DNA of 64,000 nt from Nostoc sp. FACHB-892 (GTDB lineage Bacteria > Cyanobacteriota > Cyanobacteriia > Cyanobacteriales > Nostocaceae). The position numbers and the translations under genes are program-made. The DNA is taken from positions 1-64,000 of the forward strand of contig NZ_JACJTR010000036.1 of assembly GCF_014698795.1 (NCBI RefSeq). Direction: 5' to 3'. Under the pieces are notes generated by a model. It did no database searches. It worked only from the letters and a program-made list of their open reading frames with translations, and was not told the origin of the DNA. Positions 17,087 to 26,127 of this stretch are shown piece by piece (within the stretch, counting starts at the first letter, position 1; each line of letters begins with the position of its first letter).

Positions 17087-17213
17087 TTGGCTCTCCATGA
17101 AGAACGGATATTCCAGAATACAGTAAGTTATTAGGGAATCCGAGACATTTTGCCGAAAGTTTGTCTCTTCTGGGATGATCGCTGTAGGCAAGATTTCTAG
17201 TACTTATACAGAG

Positions 17214-17308
17214 GTATAAATAATTTCTAAAGTATAAAATGAATGCTGGTAAGAGATGATTATAGTAAATTTATATACTCTATTGATGTGAAGAACTCAG
17301 TAGAGTAT
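17214..17308. repeat. 12-mer plus hairpin module, copy 1
   Basis: GTATAAATAATT (17214-17225) is followed at 17275-17308 by ATACTCT...CAGTAGAGTATTTT, a short hairpin. The same pair, with nearly the same spacing, occurs at 19413-19504. On the minus strand it lies upstream of the small-protein gene. Possible promoter plus upstream terminator, duplicated as a block. Confidence 0.5.
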
Positions 17309-17488
17309 TTTTGTGAGATAGGTTCAAGTTGTTTGGGTAGATACTGGTCAAAGGGTAGTACTATTCGGGTGATCGCCCAATTATCTATTGCCCGACGGCA
17401 GCAATAGCGAAATTTCAGGTATAACTAATAACTTTAAGAAACCTGATTAAAGAGAGCAACGTCTACAAAGGTAAGCATTCAATTCATT

Positions 17489-17788
17489 ATGAAACCTTTG
17501 CTCAAATCAACTTTTAATTTTTTGGGTTCACTACCTGCCAAAACGGGAGCAGGTACTACTGCGATTATAGTGTTATGCGCTTTCATGACTAAACCAGTAG
17601 TTGCCCAAGCGCCAAGCTTTACCGATGTTAACGCTGATATTTATGGTAAAGAGATTCAAGAGGCTGTTCAGAAAGGGCTTATTGCAGGCTTCACCTCTAA
17701 TAATACCTTTCGTCCCACGTTAGAGCTAACACGGGAACAAATGATATCGATGTCCAAAGCAGGAGTAAGCGATCCCCTTTATGCTTAG
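17489..17788 (+). CDS. Short SLH-domain protein, probably truncated
   Basis: 99 residues. A signal peptide (hydrophobic stretch TAIIVLCAFMTKPVVAQA) is followed by one S-layer-homology module: FTDVNADIYGKEIQEAVQKG then IAGFTSNNTFRPTLELTREQ. SLH modules bind cell-wall polymers; normal cyanobacterial SLH proteins have one to three modules and often a further domain such as a porin. Here the frame stops at 17788 right after the module. The following 90 bp hold a relic shared with 19668-19716, so this may be the 5' part of a broken gene. Confidence 0.6.
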   Translation: MKPLLKSTFNFLGSLPAKTGAGTTAIIVLCAFMTKPVVAQAPSFTDVNADIYGKEIQEAVQKGLIAGFTSNNTFRPTLELTREQMISMSKAGVSDPLYA

Positions 17789-18357
17789 GCGAAAGCTTAT
17801 TGCCCGTCACCAATGGTGATTAACAATCTCCTTCCATAGCCGTGCGATCGCTACCTTGGGGTAATGGTGCATTCATGTTTAACCAAGTTTTAATAACCAT
17901 TGGTTTACAGCCATACAAATGATGGGGTTGTATTGGGCTTGGTTTATTAAGTTATAGCAGTTTGATAGCACCATTCAGTCCGCTAGTTTGGGAGCATTTC
18001 ACATCTCGAACTTTCTAATTGATTAGATGGGTGGAGAGCCTATGAACGACATTTACCAGCACAGCATCATGAGATAGTTAAACAGAAGATTCAACGAATT
18101 TAACAGAAGCACTTGAGATTAAGAACAAGAATCAAACAGCTAGCTCGGAAGACAATTTGCTTTTCTAAAACAGAGGAGATGTACGGCATAGTTATAAGTT
18201 TATTCATCAACCGCTATGAGTTTGGTTTACTAGTTTAAGGACATAGCAACCGATCTAGAACATTGCCAATTTATCTTTATGGGTGCAGACATTAGCAATA
18301 TTGCCCCTCTACAAAGAACAAATCTCTTTTATCTTACATTTTATTCTAGCCGCCTAC
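17789..18357. other. Intergenic with a duplicated relic
   Basis: CCTTGGGGTAATGGTGC at 17854-17870 and about 35 bp after it match 19668-19716. Both could once have encoded a peptide like APWGNGA....NQ.LIT. No intact gene was seen in the rest of the stretch. Confidence 0.5.
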
Positions 18358-18642
18358 TTAGCTGAGAACCACCCAAGCGTAGCTAATGACTCCTAAAATT
18401 GCTATACCAAGAATTGCTTCTCCTTGCTCATTTAAAAGATGGTAAAAGCTATTCAAAACGTAGTTTAATGCTGCCTGGCGACTTTTACCTAATTCAGTCA
18501 TCAGCAATTTAACCCTCGCATCTACCTCTTCAATAGAGACTTCACCTTTTTGGTAAGCAACTTCTAACTCATTTAACTTGCACCAGTATTCTTTGGTATC
18601 TTCCACAAGGTTAGGAAACATAATTGAAGATATATTTAACAA
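18358..18642 (-). CDS. Small hypothetical protein with C-terminal membrane segment
   Basis: 94 residues, not recognised. The N-terminal 70 residues are charged and helical (LVEDTKEYWCKLNELEVAYQ, KGEVSIEEVDARVKLLM). The last 20 residues form a hydrophobic segment (ILGIAILGVISYAWVVL), so it is likely a tail-anchored membrane protein. Start could be the ATG at 18642 or the in-frame ATG seven codons later. No operon partner. Confidence 0.55.
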   Translation of the reverse strand: MLNISSIMFPNLVEDTKEYWCKLNELEVAYQKGEVSIEEVDARVKLLMTELGKSRQAALNYVLNSFYHLLNEQGEAILGIAILGVISYAWVVLS

Positions 18643-18779
18643 TGTTAACTTTCATTACAATTCTATCTTGCCAGCTAAAGCAGATGGTTCTGTCGATTTG
18701 GTGATATTTTTCCGAAGATCAAGGGTTGAGCTATATAAGTTGAGCTATATAAATAGACGCAACAAGCGTAGAGGATATT

Positions 18780-19276
18780 ATTGTTTCCCAAGGTTTCCGT
18801 CTGCTGTAGGCTAGGGCATCGTTAGGATTAATCTTGATGGCTTAGTTATAATCGGTGATTGCCCTTTGTTTGTCTCTCAATTCAGAGCGGGCAATACCCC
18901 GGTTGTAATAGGTATTGGCAAAGTTAGGATTAATCTTGATGGCTTGGTTGAAATCGGCGATCGCCCCTTGCAAGTCTCCTTTTTTGTACTTATCCCCAGC
19001 CTGAATATAGAAGTCATCAGCTTTCGGTACTGTGGCTGTTGGTATCTTAGGTGTACTAACGCCCACATCTGCCCCAGTTTTAGCTGAGAGTCTCAAAAAG
19101 GTATTGACTCGTTTAGTGGCTTCAGTACCAGAACTATCATAATTATCAATTTCTACAGTAATAGCTTTGGCAACTTTAGCAATTTCGGCTCAGGAGAGTG
19201 CAAAAGCATTTTGAGGTTGTACAAAAGCAATTGATACACCTATTAATGCTGGAGCTAGAGAATAATAAAATTTCAT
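18780..19276 (-). pseudogene. Decayed secreted TPR protein (trypsin-TPR type)
   Basis: From an ATG at 19276 the frame gives a signal peptide (MKFYYSLAPALIGVSIAFVQ, then PQNAFALS). It hits a TGA near 19192 and resumes AEIAKVAKAITVEIDN, the usual start of a cyanobacterial trypsin-like domain. It then jumps to a TPR region (AGDKYKKGDLQGAIADFNQA, then IKINPNFANTYYNRG). A TAA at 18842-18844 replaces a TPR Gln, and the TPR pattern continues past it. Two nonsense mutations plus loss of the protease core make this a pseudogene. Confidence 0.7.
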
Positions 19277-19412
19277 TTAATTTATAATCAAAGAGTAAAT
19301 AACAGTAACAGATACAGCAAGGTTCCTAAAATTTCCAAAAAAGACGATTTCAATAAAATACCGTAATTAATTATAGAAAGTCGGTCGAAATAAATGCAGT
19401 CCTTTTATAGGC

Positions 19413-19504
19413 GTATAAATAATTACTTTTATATAAGTTAAACGTTAGTAAACTAAGCATTGGTTTTTATATACTCTGCCCAAGTGGATAATTCAGTAGA
19501 GTAT
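19413..19504. repeat. 12-mer plus hairpin module, copy 2
   Basis: GTATAAATAATT at 19413-19424, then ATACTCT (19471-19477) pairing with AGAGTAT (19498-19504), followed by TTTT. Spacing from 12-mer to hairpin is 58 bp here and 61 bp in copy 1. It lies 137 bp upstream of the TPR pseudogene start on the minus strand. Confidence 0.5.
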
Positions 19505-19712
19505 TTTATGAAAGTGCGCTTGTCGTAGGCGTTCGCGTATCCGGCCACCTAACAAAGCGATCGCCAAAAGCCTAAGCTTCTCTTCGAGACGCTTCGCGAA
19601 CGCTTCTCGCCGCCCCCGCCTCATCCCTGCCTAAGTAACAATCGCGCCTCCACAGCTTACGATTGCTCCTTGGGGTAATGGTGCTGTGTTTATTGACCAA
19701 ATTTTGATAACC

Positions 19713-19794
19713 ATGCCGTCAGTAACAGCGTTCGTCTTTGACGTTGCCGCAGGCATCGCTAAATGTCCCGCACTTATCTTTGTCAGACCGAGAT
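19713..19794 (+). pseudogene. dinB relic with 24-bp insertion
   Basis: Bases 19713-19730 match dinB 15046-15063 with two mismatches, and 19755-19794 match dinB 15064-15103 exactly (40 of 40). The 24 bp between them (TTCGTCTTTGACG...) are absent from dinB. The insertion point falls inside the HIP1 site of dinB, between GCG and ATCGC. Confidence 0.8.
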
Positions 19795-20114
19795 AAATTT
19801 AACTCTGCTCTTGTTCGTTGTCCGGTGGCGGGGAAAACTTCGGACGCTCACCAGTACCCAACTGCCAAAGGGTGACTTTAGCCAAATTTATTTTCTGTCA
19901 TTCTTTCAGTTTCAGCCAGCTGCTTGAGGGTGGTAGGGGTCAAGCCTAGACAGCGTATGATTTCGGTTTTACTCTATCCCTTAGAGGCTTCTTTGACTTA
20001 GTAGAGAAACTTACTGCCCTCAATGCTTTTGACAAGCTTGCGTAATTTATTCAAAAAACACAGATATAAAAGTAAGACATTCATCATTTAGTTGCAAGAT
20101 TAAGGAATATTTCG

Positions 20115-22871
20115 GTGTATCACCTTTTCTTGGCTTTACTTAAAAATAGGCTTCACCGCTTCACCTTGTTGAGTGCAACTGTGCTAGTGTCTTTAACTGC
20201 GACACCACTGACTGTAACTAATTTAGGGATGAAGATTACATCAGCACAAGCGCAAACGACACAAAAACCCGATGTCAAGACGTTGAGGTTCTTAGAAAAC
20301 TTGGGAGGATTAGAGACGTTTCAAAACGTTTTAGTTAATTATAAAGAGATTGGTAATCGTCAAGGGCAAGCTCGGACTTTGACTGCGATCGCAGGCTTAC
20401 ACTACAGGCTTGCTCAGTATACTAAAGCCTTAAAGTTCTATCAACAAGCCTTAGCCATTCACAAACAAATCGGAGATCGAGAAGGGGTAGGTGCGAACTT
20501 TTACAAGATTGGGTCAGTTTATTACGGCCTCGGTCAATATACTAAAGCTTTGGAATTTTTTGAGCAAGCATTAGCCATACATAAACAAATCGGAGATCGA
20601 AAAGGGGTAGGTAGGAACTTTAACAACATTGGGTCAGTTTATTACAGCCTCGGTCAATATACCAAAGCTTTGGAATTTTTTGAGCAAGCATTAGCCATGC
20701 GTAAACAAATCGGAGATCGAGAAGGGGTAGATACGGACTTTAACAACATTGGGGTAGTTTATTACAACCTCGGTCAATATACCAAAGCTTTGGAATTTTT
20801 TGAGCAAGCATTAGCCATGCATAAAGGAATGGGCAACTTTATGGAAGGACATACTCTTTACACCATTGGGGTAATTTATTACGACCTCGGTCAATATACC
20901 AAAGCTTTGGAATTTCTTGAGCAAAGTTTAGCTATTAATCAAAAAGTCGGTAATCGGACAGGGGAAGGTGATAGCTTTAATCGTATAGGGTTGGTTTATA
21001 GCGATCTCGGTCAGCGCACCAAAGCTGTAAAGTCTTATCAGCAAGGTTTAGCCGTTTATAGACAAATTAACGACAAAGCGGGAGAAGCTACAACGCTTGA
21101 CAATATCAGGGGAGATAACCTTTTTAGGAGTGAGTATCTCAAAGCCTTCAAATCTTATCAGCAAGCGTTAGACATTTACAGAAAATTTGACAATCAGGCA
21201 GAGCAAGGAAAGACTCTTTACAAGATTGGGTTTGTTTACAGGAAAATGGCTCAGTACGCCAAAGCCCTAGAGTTTTATACTCAAGCATTAGCAATTTTCA
21301 AACAAACTGGCTTAAAGGCGGCGGAAGGTAAGACTCTGACTTACATTGGGGAAATTTACCACAATCAAAATCAGTACGCCAAAGCCCTAGAGTTTTATAC
21401 TCAAGCATTAGCAATTTTCAAACAAACTGGCTTAAAGGCGGCGGAAGGTTATATTCTGACTAACATTGGGTTCATTTACAATAACTTGGGTCAGTATCCG
21501 AAAGCTGAAAAAACACTATTCGCTGCCATTGAGGTTAGAGAATCTCTGCGACCAAGATTAAAAGATGACCAAAAAATCTCAATCTTTGAAACTCAAGCAG
21601 TTTCCTACCGCTTGCTGCAAAAAGCCTTGGTAGCTCAAAATAAAAATACTACAGCATTAGAAATTGCCGAACGCGGTAGAGCCAGAGCGTTTGTGGAATT
21701 ATTAGCCTCAAAGCTATCCCCTAACCCTAATATTCAACAACTCAAACCACCTAACATCAAGCAAATTCAACAAATCGCTCAACAACAAAAGGCAACACTT
21801 GTTGAATATTCAATCATTTACGTTCCCTTTCAAGTTCAAGGTAAAGAAGAATGGCATCCACAACTCTACATTTGGGTAGTCAAACCTAGAGGTGAAGTCA
21901 TCTTTAAGCAAGTAAACCTCAAATCTCTGGATAAACCCTTAGCAGACCTCGTTACTAAAAGCCGTACATCCATCCGTGCCAGAAGTAGTGATGCAGTAGC
22001 TATTCCTGGAGAAGCATCAGCGAATCCTCACCAGAAAAAACCATTACAGCAACTCTATCAAATACTTATTCAACCGATCGCCTCAAACTTACCACAAGAC
22101 CCAAATAGCCGTGTCATTTTTATCCCCCAAGCCGAGTTATTTTTCGTTCCCTTCCCAGCTTTGCAAGATGAGTCCGGCAAATACCTAATCGAAAAACATA
22201 CTATTCTCACCGCTCCTGCTATCCAAGTTTTGCAGTTAACCCATCAGCAAAAAATAAACAAGCGCAAAGCAATAAAAAATCGTACTGCATTGGTAGTTGG
22301 TAATCCGACAATGCCTCAGCAGTTGTCACCGCTACCAGGTGCAGAACAAGAAGCATTGCGAATTGCCAAAATACTGAATACCCAAGCATTAACTGGTAGC
22401 AAAGCTACTGAAACCACTGTCAAACAATTAATGCAGTCGGTTGACGTGGTACATTTGGCAACCCACGGGCTACTGAATGATTTTAAAGGCTTAGGTGTAC
22501 CGGGAGCGATTGCCCTTGCTCCCTCTAGTCAAGATGATGGGTTGCTAACAAGCGGTGAAATTTTTGACATGAAACTTGATGCTGATTTAGTAGTACTGAG
22601 TGCCTGCGATACTGGCAGAGGAGACATCAAGAACGATGGTGTTATCGGTTTGTCTCGCTCTTTGATTAGTGCCGGCGCACCCAGTGTTATTGTATCTTTA
22701 TGGAAAGTGGCGGATGACTCTACAACATTGCTGATGACAGAGTTTTATCAAAATCTGCGGCGAAACCCTGATAAAGCTGTTGCATTGCGAAATGCTATGC
22801 TCTCAACAATGAAACAGTATCGCCATCCTATAGAATGGGCAGCATTTACTTTGATTGGCGAAGCTGAGTAA
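20115..22871 (+). CDS. TPR-CHAT protease (secreted or exported)
   Basis: 918 residues from a GTG start with AAGGAATA upstream. An N-terminal hydrophobic segment (about 14-35) and an AQAQ site near 46 suggest export. Residues 60-475 are about ten tetratricopeptide repeats of 40 residues (GQYTKALEFFEQALA type). The C-terminal 300 residues are a CHAT domain, a caspase-like fold, with catalytic His784 in HLATHG and Cys831 in LSACDTGRG. Proteins of this layout are common in Nostocales. Known CHAT proteases act in protein cleavage during programmed responses, including gasdermin- and CRISPR-linked systems. No such partner is adjacent. Several TPR units are nearly identical in DNA, which points to recent tandem expansion. 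Confidence 0.9.
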   Translation: MYHLFLALLKNRLHRFTLLSATVLVSLTATPLTVTNLGMKITSAQAQTTQKPDVKTLRFLENLGGLETFQNVLVNYKEIGNRQGQARTLTAIAGLHYRLAQYTKALKFYQQALAIHKQIGDREGVGANFYKIGSVYYGLGQYTKALEFFEQALAIHKQIGDRKGVGRNFNNIGSVYYSLGQYTKALEFFEQALAMRKQIGDREGVDTDFNNIGVVYYNLGQYTKALEFFEQALAMHKGMGNFMEGHTLYTIGVIYYDLGQYTKALEFLEQSLAINQKVGNRTGEGDSFNRIGLVYSDLGQRTKAVKSYQQGLAVYRQINDKAGEATTLDNIRGDNLFRSEYLKAFKSYQQALDIYRKFDNQAEQGKTLYKIGFVYRKMAQYAKALEFYTQALAIFKQTGLKAAEGKTLTYIGEIYHNQNQYAKALEFYTQALAIFKQTGLKAAEGYILTNIGFIYNNLGQYPKAEKTLFAAIEVRESLRPRLKDDQKISIFETQAVSYRLLQKALVAQNKNTTALEIAERGRARAFVELLASKLSPNPNIQQLKPPNIKQIQQIAQQQKATLVEYSIIYVPFQVQGKEEWHPQLYIWVVKPRGEVIFKQVNLKSLDKPLADLVTKSRTSIRARSSDAVAIPGEASANPHQKKPLQQLYQILIQPIASNLPQDPNSRVIFIPQAELFFVPFPALQDESGKYLIEKHTILTAPAIQVLQLTHQQKINKRKAIKNRTALVVGNPTMPQQLSPLPGAEQEALRIAKILNTQALTGSKATETTVKQLMQSVDVVHLATHGLLNDFKGLGVPGAIALAPSSQDDGLLTSGEIFDMKLDADLVVLSACDTGRGDIKNDGVIGLSRSLISAGAPSVIVSLWKVADDSTTLLMTEFYQNLRRNPDKAVALRNAMLSTMKQYRHPIEWAAFTLIGEAE
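20498..20900 (+). repeat. Near-identical 120-bp TPR coding repeats
   Basis: Units of 120 bp starting near 20500, 20620, 20740 and 20860 share blocks such as GGTCAATATACCAAAGCTTT with few changes. A second pair lies at about 21241-21360 and 21361-21480. The period equals 40 codons, about one TPR plus its six-residue extension, and keeps the frame. Confidence 0.75.
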
Positions 22872-23279
22872 ATTAGCCTTATTACCACAACAGTAGTGAA
22901 GGGAAATTATCGCTGGCAACCTGTAACAACTCGTAGCCAATTCCCGCTGTACCTCGTAAGATAACTGGGATGGAAGATTAAGCTAGGTAAATTAACGAAC
23001 ATTTTGTATACTCCGGTTCGTTTAGCTTTACCTACGACATTTACTGAATAAGGGACTTGAATGCGCGAGCTTTATCTCTAATGCCAACGGTTGGGGTGAG
23101 GCAGCAGTGGTGTTTAAGTTCCGCCCTACAGAGGAGCATAAGGTTTTATTTAAGAAATCGCCTGGGCTGTAATGCTTTTAACCAATGCTTTGAATTAACG
23201 TGAGTTCGATGGCATTGGTCAGAACATACAAGCGCAAAACTTTCAAGACGTTTGGGTGATAGTGGAACATTTGCCCAGC

Positions 23280-23304
23280 TTTTGACAACAAGTTGTTGTC
23301 AAAA
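23280..23304. repeat. TGACAAC palindrome, site 1
   Basis: Two perfect 12-bp arms, TTTTGACAACAA and TTGTTGTCAAAA, separated by one G. The same core recurs at 23627, 24256 and 36719. Confidence 0.75.
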
Positions 23305-23626
23305 TATGACTGATGTTATCTAGTTAGGCTGTTTAGAACTGGTTCTGACCAGCATTTTAGCATGATTTTCGCTGAATATGAGTGTATTTGTCTTATTTCA
23401 GGCTATATGTATGCTGCTGCCTTAATTGAACTGACGGGATTCTGGAGCCGGCGATAAGCTCTCGCTTAAGCCTTCTCCCAAGGATACGAAGACAGCGTAG
23501 CTTGCTTCTCCGAAGGAGTACGGCGATCGCTGGATGAATAGCAATCGCAATGAAGGACAATCATGTGGGATCAATCCCTGTGTGGAGTTATTCGGGGTAA
23601 TAATGGTATGCCGCTTCAGTGGCGAA

Positions 23627-23645
23627 TGACAACCATTGGTTGTCA
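23627..23645. repeat. TGACAAC palindrome, site 2
   Basis: Arms TGACAACCA and TGGTTGTCA, perfect, separated by one T. The flanking bases differ from site 1, so only the palindrome is conserved. Confidence 0.7.
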
Positions 23646-23708
23646 AAATCCAACTGGATGGTGTCTACACAGGCTGAAGAGGCTCAGTTGAATTTTTGCA
23701 AGGAATTA

Positions 23709-24110
23709 TCAATGTCGATCCCGTTTCAAGTCATAAATGACTTTCTCCAAATACCAGTTTGCAGACTTCCCAGGATTGATCTGTTGTTGGTGCTTGAGCA
23801 ATCTGATAGCAACAGAACCGTTACCAGAAAGCAAGTTTAGTAAATCATTCTGTAAACTTTTGCTTGCGCCATTAGCAAAATACTCTACTTCTGGTGGGTG
23901 TGTTCGTACCTCTAGGCTTTTGAGTTCTACTATCTGGCATTGCACAAGGGACTCTTTTTGACGTGCTTGCTCCATGAGCTTGTCAAGTTCAGACTTGTTT
24001 TGGAGTAGCTGTCTGATTTGCTTGTCCAATTCGGCTTTTTTCTTGTCTACTTGAGACTGTAACTTGCGTACCTCTAATAATTTTTTTTCTAGGTCTGTTA
24101 AACTTTGCAT
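23709..24110 (-). CDS. Coiled-coil protein of unknown function
   Basis: 133 residues. Residues 1-65 are a long heptad-patterned helix (LEKKLLEVRKLQSQVDKKKA, then ELDKQIRQLL). The C-terminal half is globular and ends in KSANWYLEKVIYDLKRDRH. No enzymatic motif was seen. The N-terminal coiled coil suggests dimerisation. TGACAAC palindromes lie on both sides of the gene (23627 downstream, 24256 upstream), so they could be operator sites for it. Isolated gene. Confidence 0.6.
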   Translation of the reverse strand: MQSLTDLEKKLLEVRKLQSQVDKKKAELDKQIRQLLQNKSELDKLMEQARQKESLVQCQIVELKSLEVRTHPPEVEYFANGASKSLQNDLLNLLSGNGSVAIRLLKHQQQINPGKSANWYLEKVIYDLKRDRH

Positions 24111-24609
24111 AATATTAGATTGATTTGGTTCTCAATCTACCATCTACGGGTTATCCTAATATCAGCATCAGAATATACTCGTAACTACGCAATTTTTTTA
24201 TAATAATCCAGTTTTTGACTTAAGGGTAGACAGTGCAGTGCTTGAGCGGCAGATGGGTGACAACCAATAGTTGTCACCTATGTGATTAGGTTGCATCAAG
24301 GCTGTTTTGATGCTGGCGCTTAACTCTTGTGTAACGGTAGTTTCAATATGTTTTGTTATTTCTGCATAAAGAGCAAAAGTTACTAAACCTGCTGCATGAA
24401 GAAAGCGATTGCATTGGGCTGTCTGGAGTCAAAATTGTTTGTGGCTTATTTAATGACAAGGGGAAGAATTAAGAGATGCAGAGCGCACATTTCCAAGCTG
24501 GTTTAAGCCAGAGGATATTTACAACCATTTCAACGGGAAGCCGATTGATTTTGATACTTAGCTCTATCTTGCAGAAAATTACCTAAGTCTCGGCTCAATA
24601 CCATTTTCA
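24111..24609. other. Intergenic with palindrome and coding relic
   Basis: Holds palindrome site 3 (24256-24278) and a plus-strand relic near 24475-24605 (FPSWFKPEDIYNHFNGKPID, stop, LYLAENYLSLGS). No intact gene. Confidence 0.45.
24256..24278. repeat. TGACAAC palindrome, site 3
   Basis: Arms GGTGACAAC and GTTGTCACC, perfect, with the 5-base spacer CAATA. Confidence 0.7.
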
Positions 24610-25275
24610 TCAATCTTTATTATTTTTCTCTTCTTTTCCTGTGACTAACATCATAAATTTTTTGCCTATAGTTGTTAATTGAACTGTTGTATCATTAAAG
24701 TCTATAAGAGATAAATTAGGCATTTTGCTTACTCCACCTATATTTATCAAGGATTTATTCAATAATATTTCCAGACTTTCTATTAAATCTTCTTTGCTCA
24801 TTTCTGCTTTGATGTTTACTTCTGATATTAACCGAGTGATAGAAAAATCTTTGATTAATTTGATTTCAACCTCTTTAAATATAATGTCTAGTACCTTTGC
24901 GTCATTCGGTGATATTTTTTCCAAAATATCTATATAAGATGGATGAATAAATATCCCTTTAATAGACGATTCTAATAACTTAGACCATTTTTCGCTTAAT
25001 ATTTCATCTTCTTCGAGTGAAATATTTTCCAGTATTGGTATTAAGGTTTTTGTGGGTACTTTTTTCGGCTCTACTCCTGCATTGTTGAGTTTTTCATAAA
25101 TCTCTTCCAAAGCCTTTGCTGTTCTTTTTGCATTAAAACATCTCACTTCATTGATAACTGTTTCAATAGCGATTCCATCTACTCCTTCAAAAACTTTTGA
25201 AATAAATTTATATATATCGCCTTTAACTGTAAGAGCAAATGCAGCGCCTTCAAATATTGCTAGCCAATCACTCAT
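24610..25275 (-). CDS. Abi-alpha (DUF4393) family protein
   Basis: 221 residues. The central segment LEEDEILSEKWSKLLESSIK and HPSYIDILEKISPNDAKVL is typical of DUF4393/Abi-alpha proteins, in which an acidic W..LL helix precedes P.f..iL..lsp.da. The C-terminal part resembles a winged helix (SLINIGGVSKMPN, VQLTTIGKKFM). Abi-alpha proteins are linked to abortive phage infection and often occur alone, as here. AT-rich codon use. Strong candidate for a stand-alone defence gene; the mechanism is not known. Confidence 0.7.
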   Translation of the reverse strand: MSDWLAIFEGAAFALTVKGDIYKFISKVFEGVDGIAIETVINEVRCFNAKRTAKALEEIYEKLNNAGVEPKKVPTKTLIPILENISLEEDEILSEKWSKLLESSIKGIFIHPSYIDILEKISPNDAKVLDIIFKEVEIKLIKDFSITRLISEVNIKAEMSKEDLIESLEILLNKSLINIGGVSKMPNLSLIDFNDTTVQLTTIGKKFMMLVTGKEEKNNKD

Positions 25276-25666
25276 AGAAATCCTTTTCTTTTTAGTATTT
25301 TTAAATCGGCTTCACTAGTATTATAGTTCCGGCATAGCTCCAAAACCTGCAACCATTATAGGGGGTCAGCCGAGATACAGAAACTGTTGGTTATTTCCTC
25401 TCTGTCGCTAACTTCGATGGTGCTTACCTTCTTAATATTACTTGGGATGTAGTATGAGGTGTAGATTGTCTATAATCGCACCCTCTCCAAGTCATAGTCA
25501 GTCACTCGTGCGATGGGCGAAGTCCCGCCAAGGGCGATCGCATCTCTGAAAGTAAAAATCTCATCAAACCAATTCGCAATTCGCAATTCGCAATTGCAGA
25601 GGAAATTAGAAATTAAGCCCTTGGAGTGCAAAGCTAACATGCTAATCTTTGATTAAGTGATAAGTT
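25276..25666. other. Intergenic with HIP1 site and STRR array
   Basis: No gene seen. A HIP1-type site lies near 25536 and the left array of an STRR element begins at 25571. The promoter of the Abi-alpha gene should lie in 25276-25350. Confidence 0.5.
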
Positions 25667-25717
25667 TCAGTTATCAGTAATTTTAATTGCGAATTGCGAA
25701 TTGGTAATTGCGAATTG
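25571..25717. repeat. STRR element A (inverted heptamer arrays)
   Basis: Left array of AATTCGC heptamers (25571-25597) and right array of GAATTGC heptamers (25685-25717) are reverse complements and flank 87 bp. The right array lies inside the 3' end of the DUF1392 gene and encodes its last residues (FAITNSQFAIK). Confidence 0.8.
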
Positions 25718-26098
25718 TTTTGGCATCCATTCGATGCAGTAGAACCAGGAATCGCAAATCAGTTGGATGCCTTGAACAATCCTTGCTGGTGGCCCGTCGC
25801 CATGAAATCGGAACTCGACTAATTCACCCAGTTCAAACACAGGCTTTTCTTTGGTAACTAATTGTAAGTTGCCTGTACCAATAATTTCACGTCCTAAAAC
25901 AGTTAGATTATCGTTGCCAGAGACAATCTCATAACTCCAGCCTTTAGCTGACCACTCTACACCGCAACAGTAACCGAAAGATTTGGTGGTAGTGACGTAG
26001 ACTTTCTCCAACAGGGAAACTTCTAAGGAGGGAATCTTTTTACCCCAAGGTGGTGAAAGATACCAACAAGTTTCTAGATTCTGAACAAGGTTAATCAT
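25667..26098 (-). CDS. DUF1392-type cyanobacterial protein
   Basis: 143 residues from the ATG at 26098, which follows a strong AGGAGG. MINLVQNLETCWYLSPPWG then SFGYCCGVEWSAKGWSYEIV is the pattern of a small cyanobacterial family (I recall it as DUF1392) found on Nostoc plasmids. Function unknown. The C-terminus (KQFAITNSQFAIKITDN) is encoded by an STRR array, so the original end of the protein was probably replaced by the repeat. First of a long minus-strand series reaching back to about 35.8 kb. Confidence 0.6.
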   Translation of the reverse strand: MINLVQNLETCWYLSPPWGKKIPSLEVSLLEKVYVTTTKSFGYCCGVEWSAKGWSYEIVSGNDNLTVLGREIIGTGNLQLVTKEKPVFELGELVEFRFHGDGPPARIVQGIQLICDSWFYCIEWMPKQFAITNSQFAIKITDN

Positions 26099-26127
26099 GG
26101 TTATGCCTCCTGACTGGACTTTAGACC

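Larger units (their letters stand above)
19277..20114. other. Intergenic mosaic of relics
   Basis: Holds, in order, the 12-mer/hairpin module (19413-19504), a cyanobacterial interspersed repeat rich in GCTTCGCGAACGC-like sequence (about 19525-19620), the APWGNGA relic (19668-19716), the dinB relic (19713-19794), and on the minus strand a coding relic (about 20000-19799) reading KVTLWQLGTGERPKFSPPPD up to a TAA at 19801-19799. No intact gene. Confidence 0.55.
22872..23708. other. Intergenic with palindromes and coding relics
   Basis: Contains palindromes at 23280-23304 and 23627-23645 and a HIP1-bearing interspersed repeat around 23470-23535. A plus-strand coding relic lies near 23080-23172 (GWGEAAVVFKFRPTEEHKVL, then a stop). 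I cannot name the parent gene. Confidence 0.45.

Noticed and set aside
23422..23646. 74-codon minus-strand ORF
   Set aside because: Lies over an interspersed cyanobacterial repeat and a palindrome; its composition is not protein-like.
23619..23840. 73-codon plus-strand ORF
   Set aside because: Antisense to the coiled-coil gene, whose codon pattern is clearly better.
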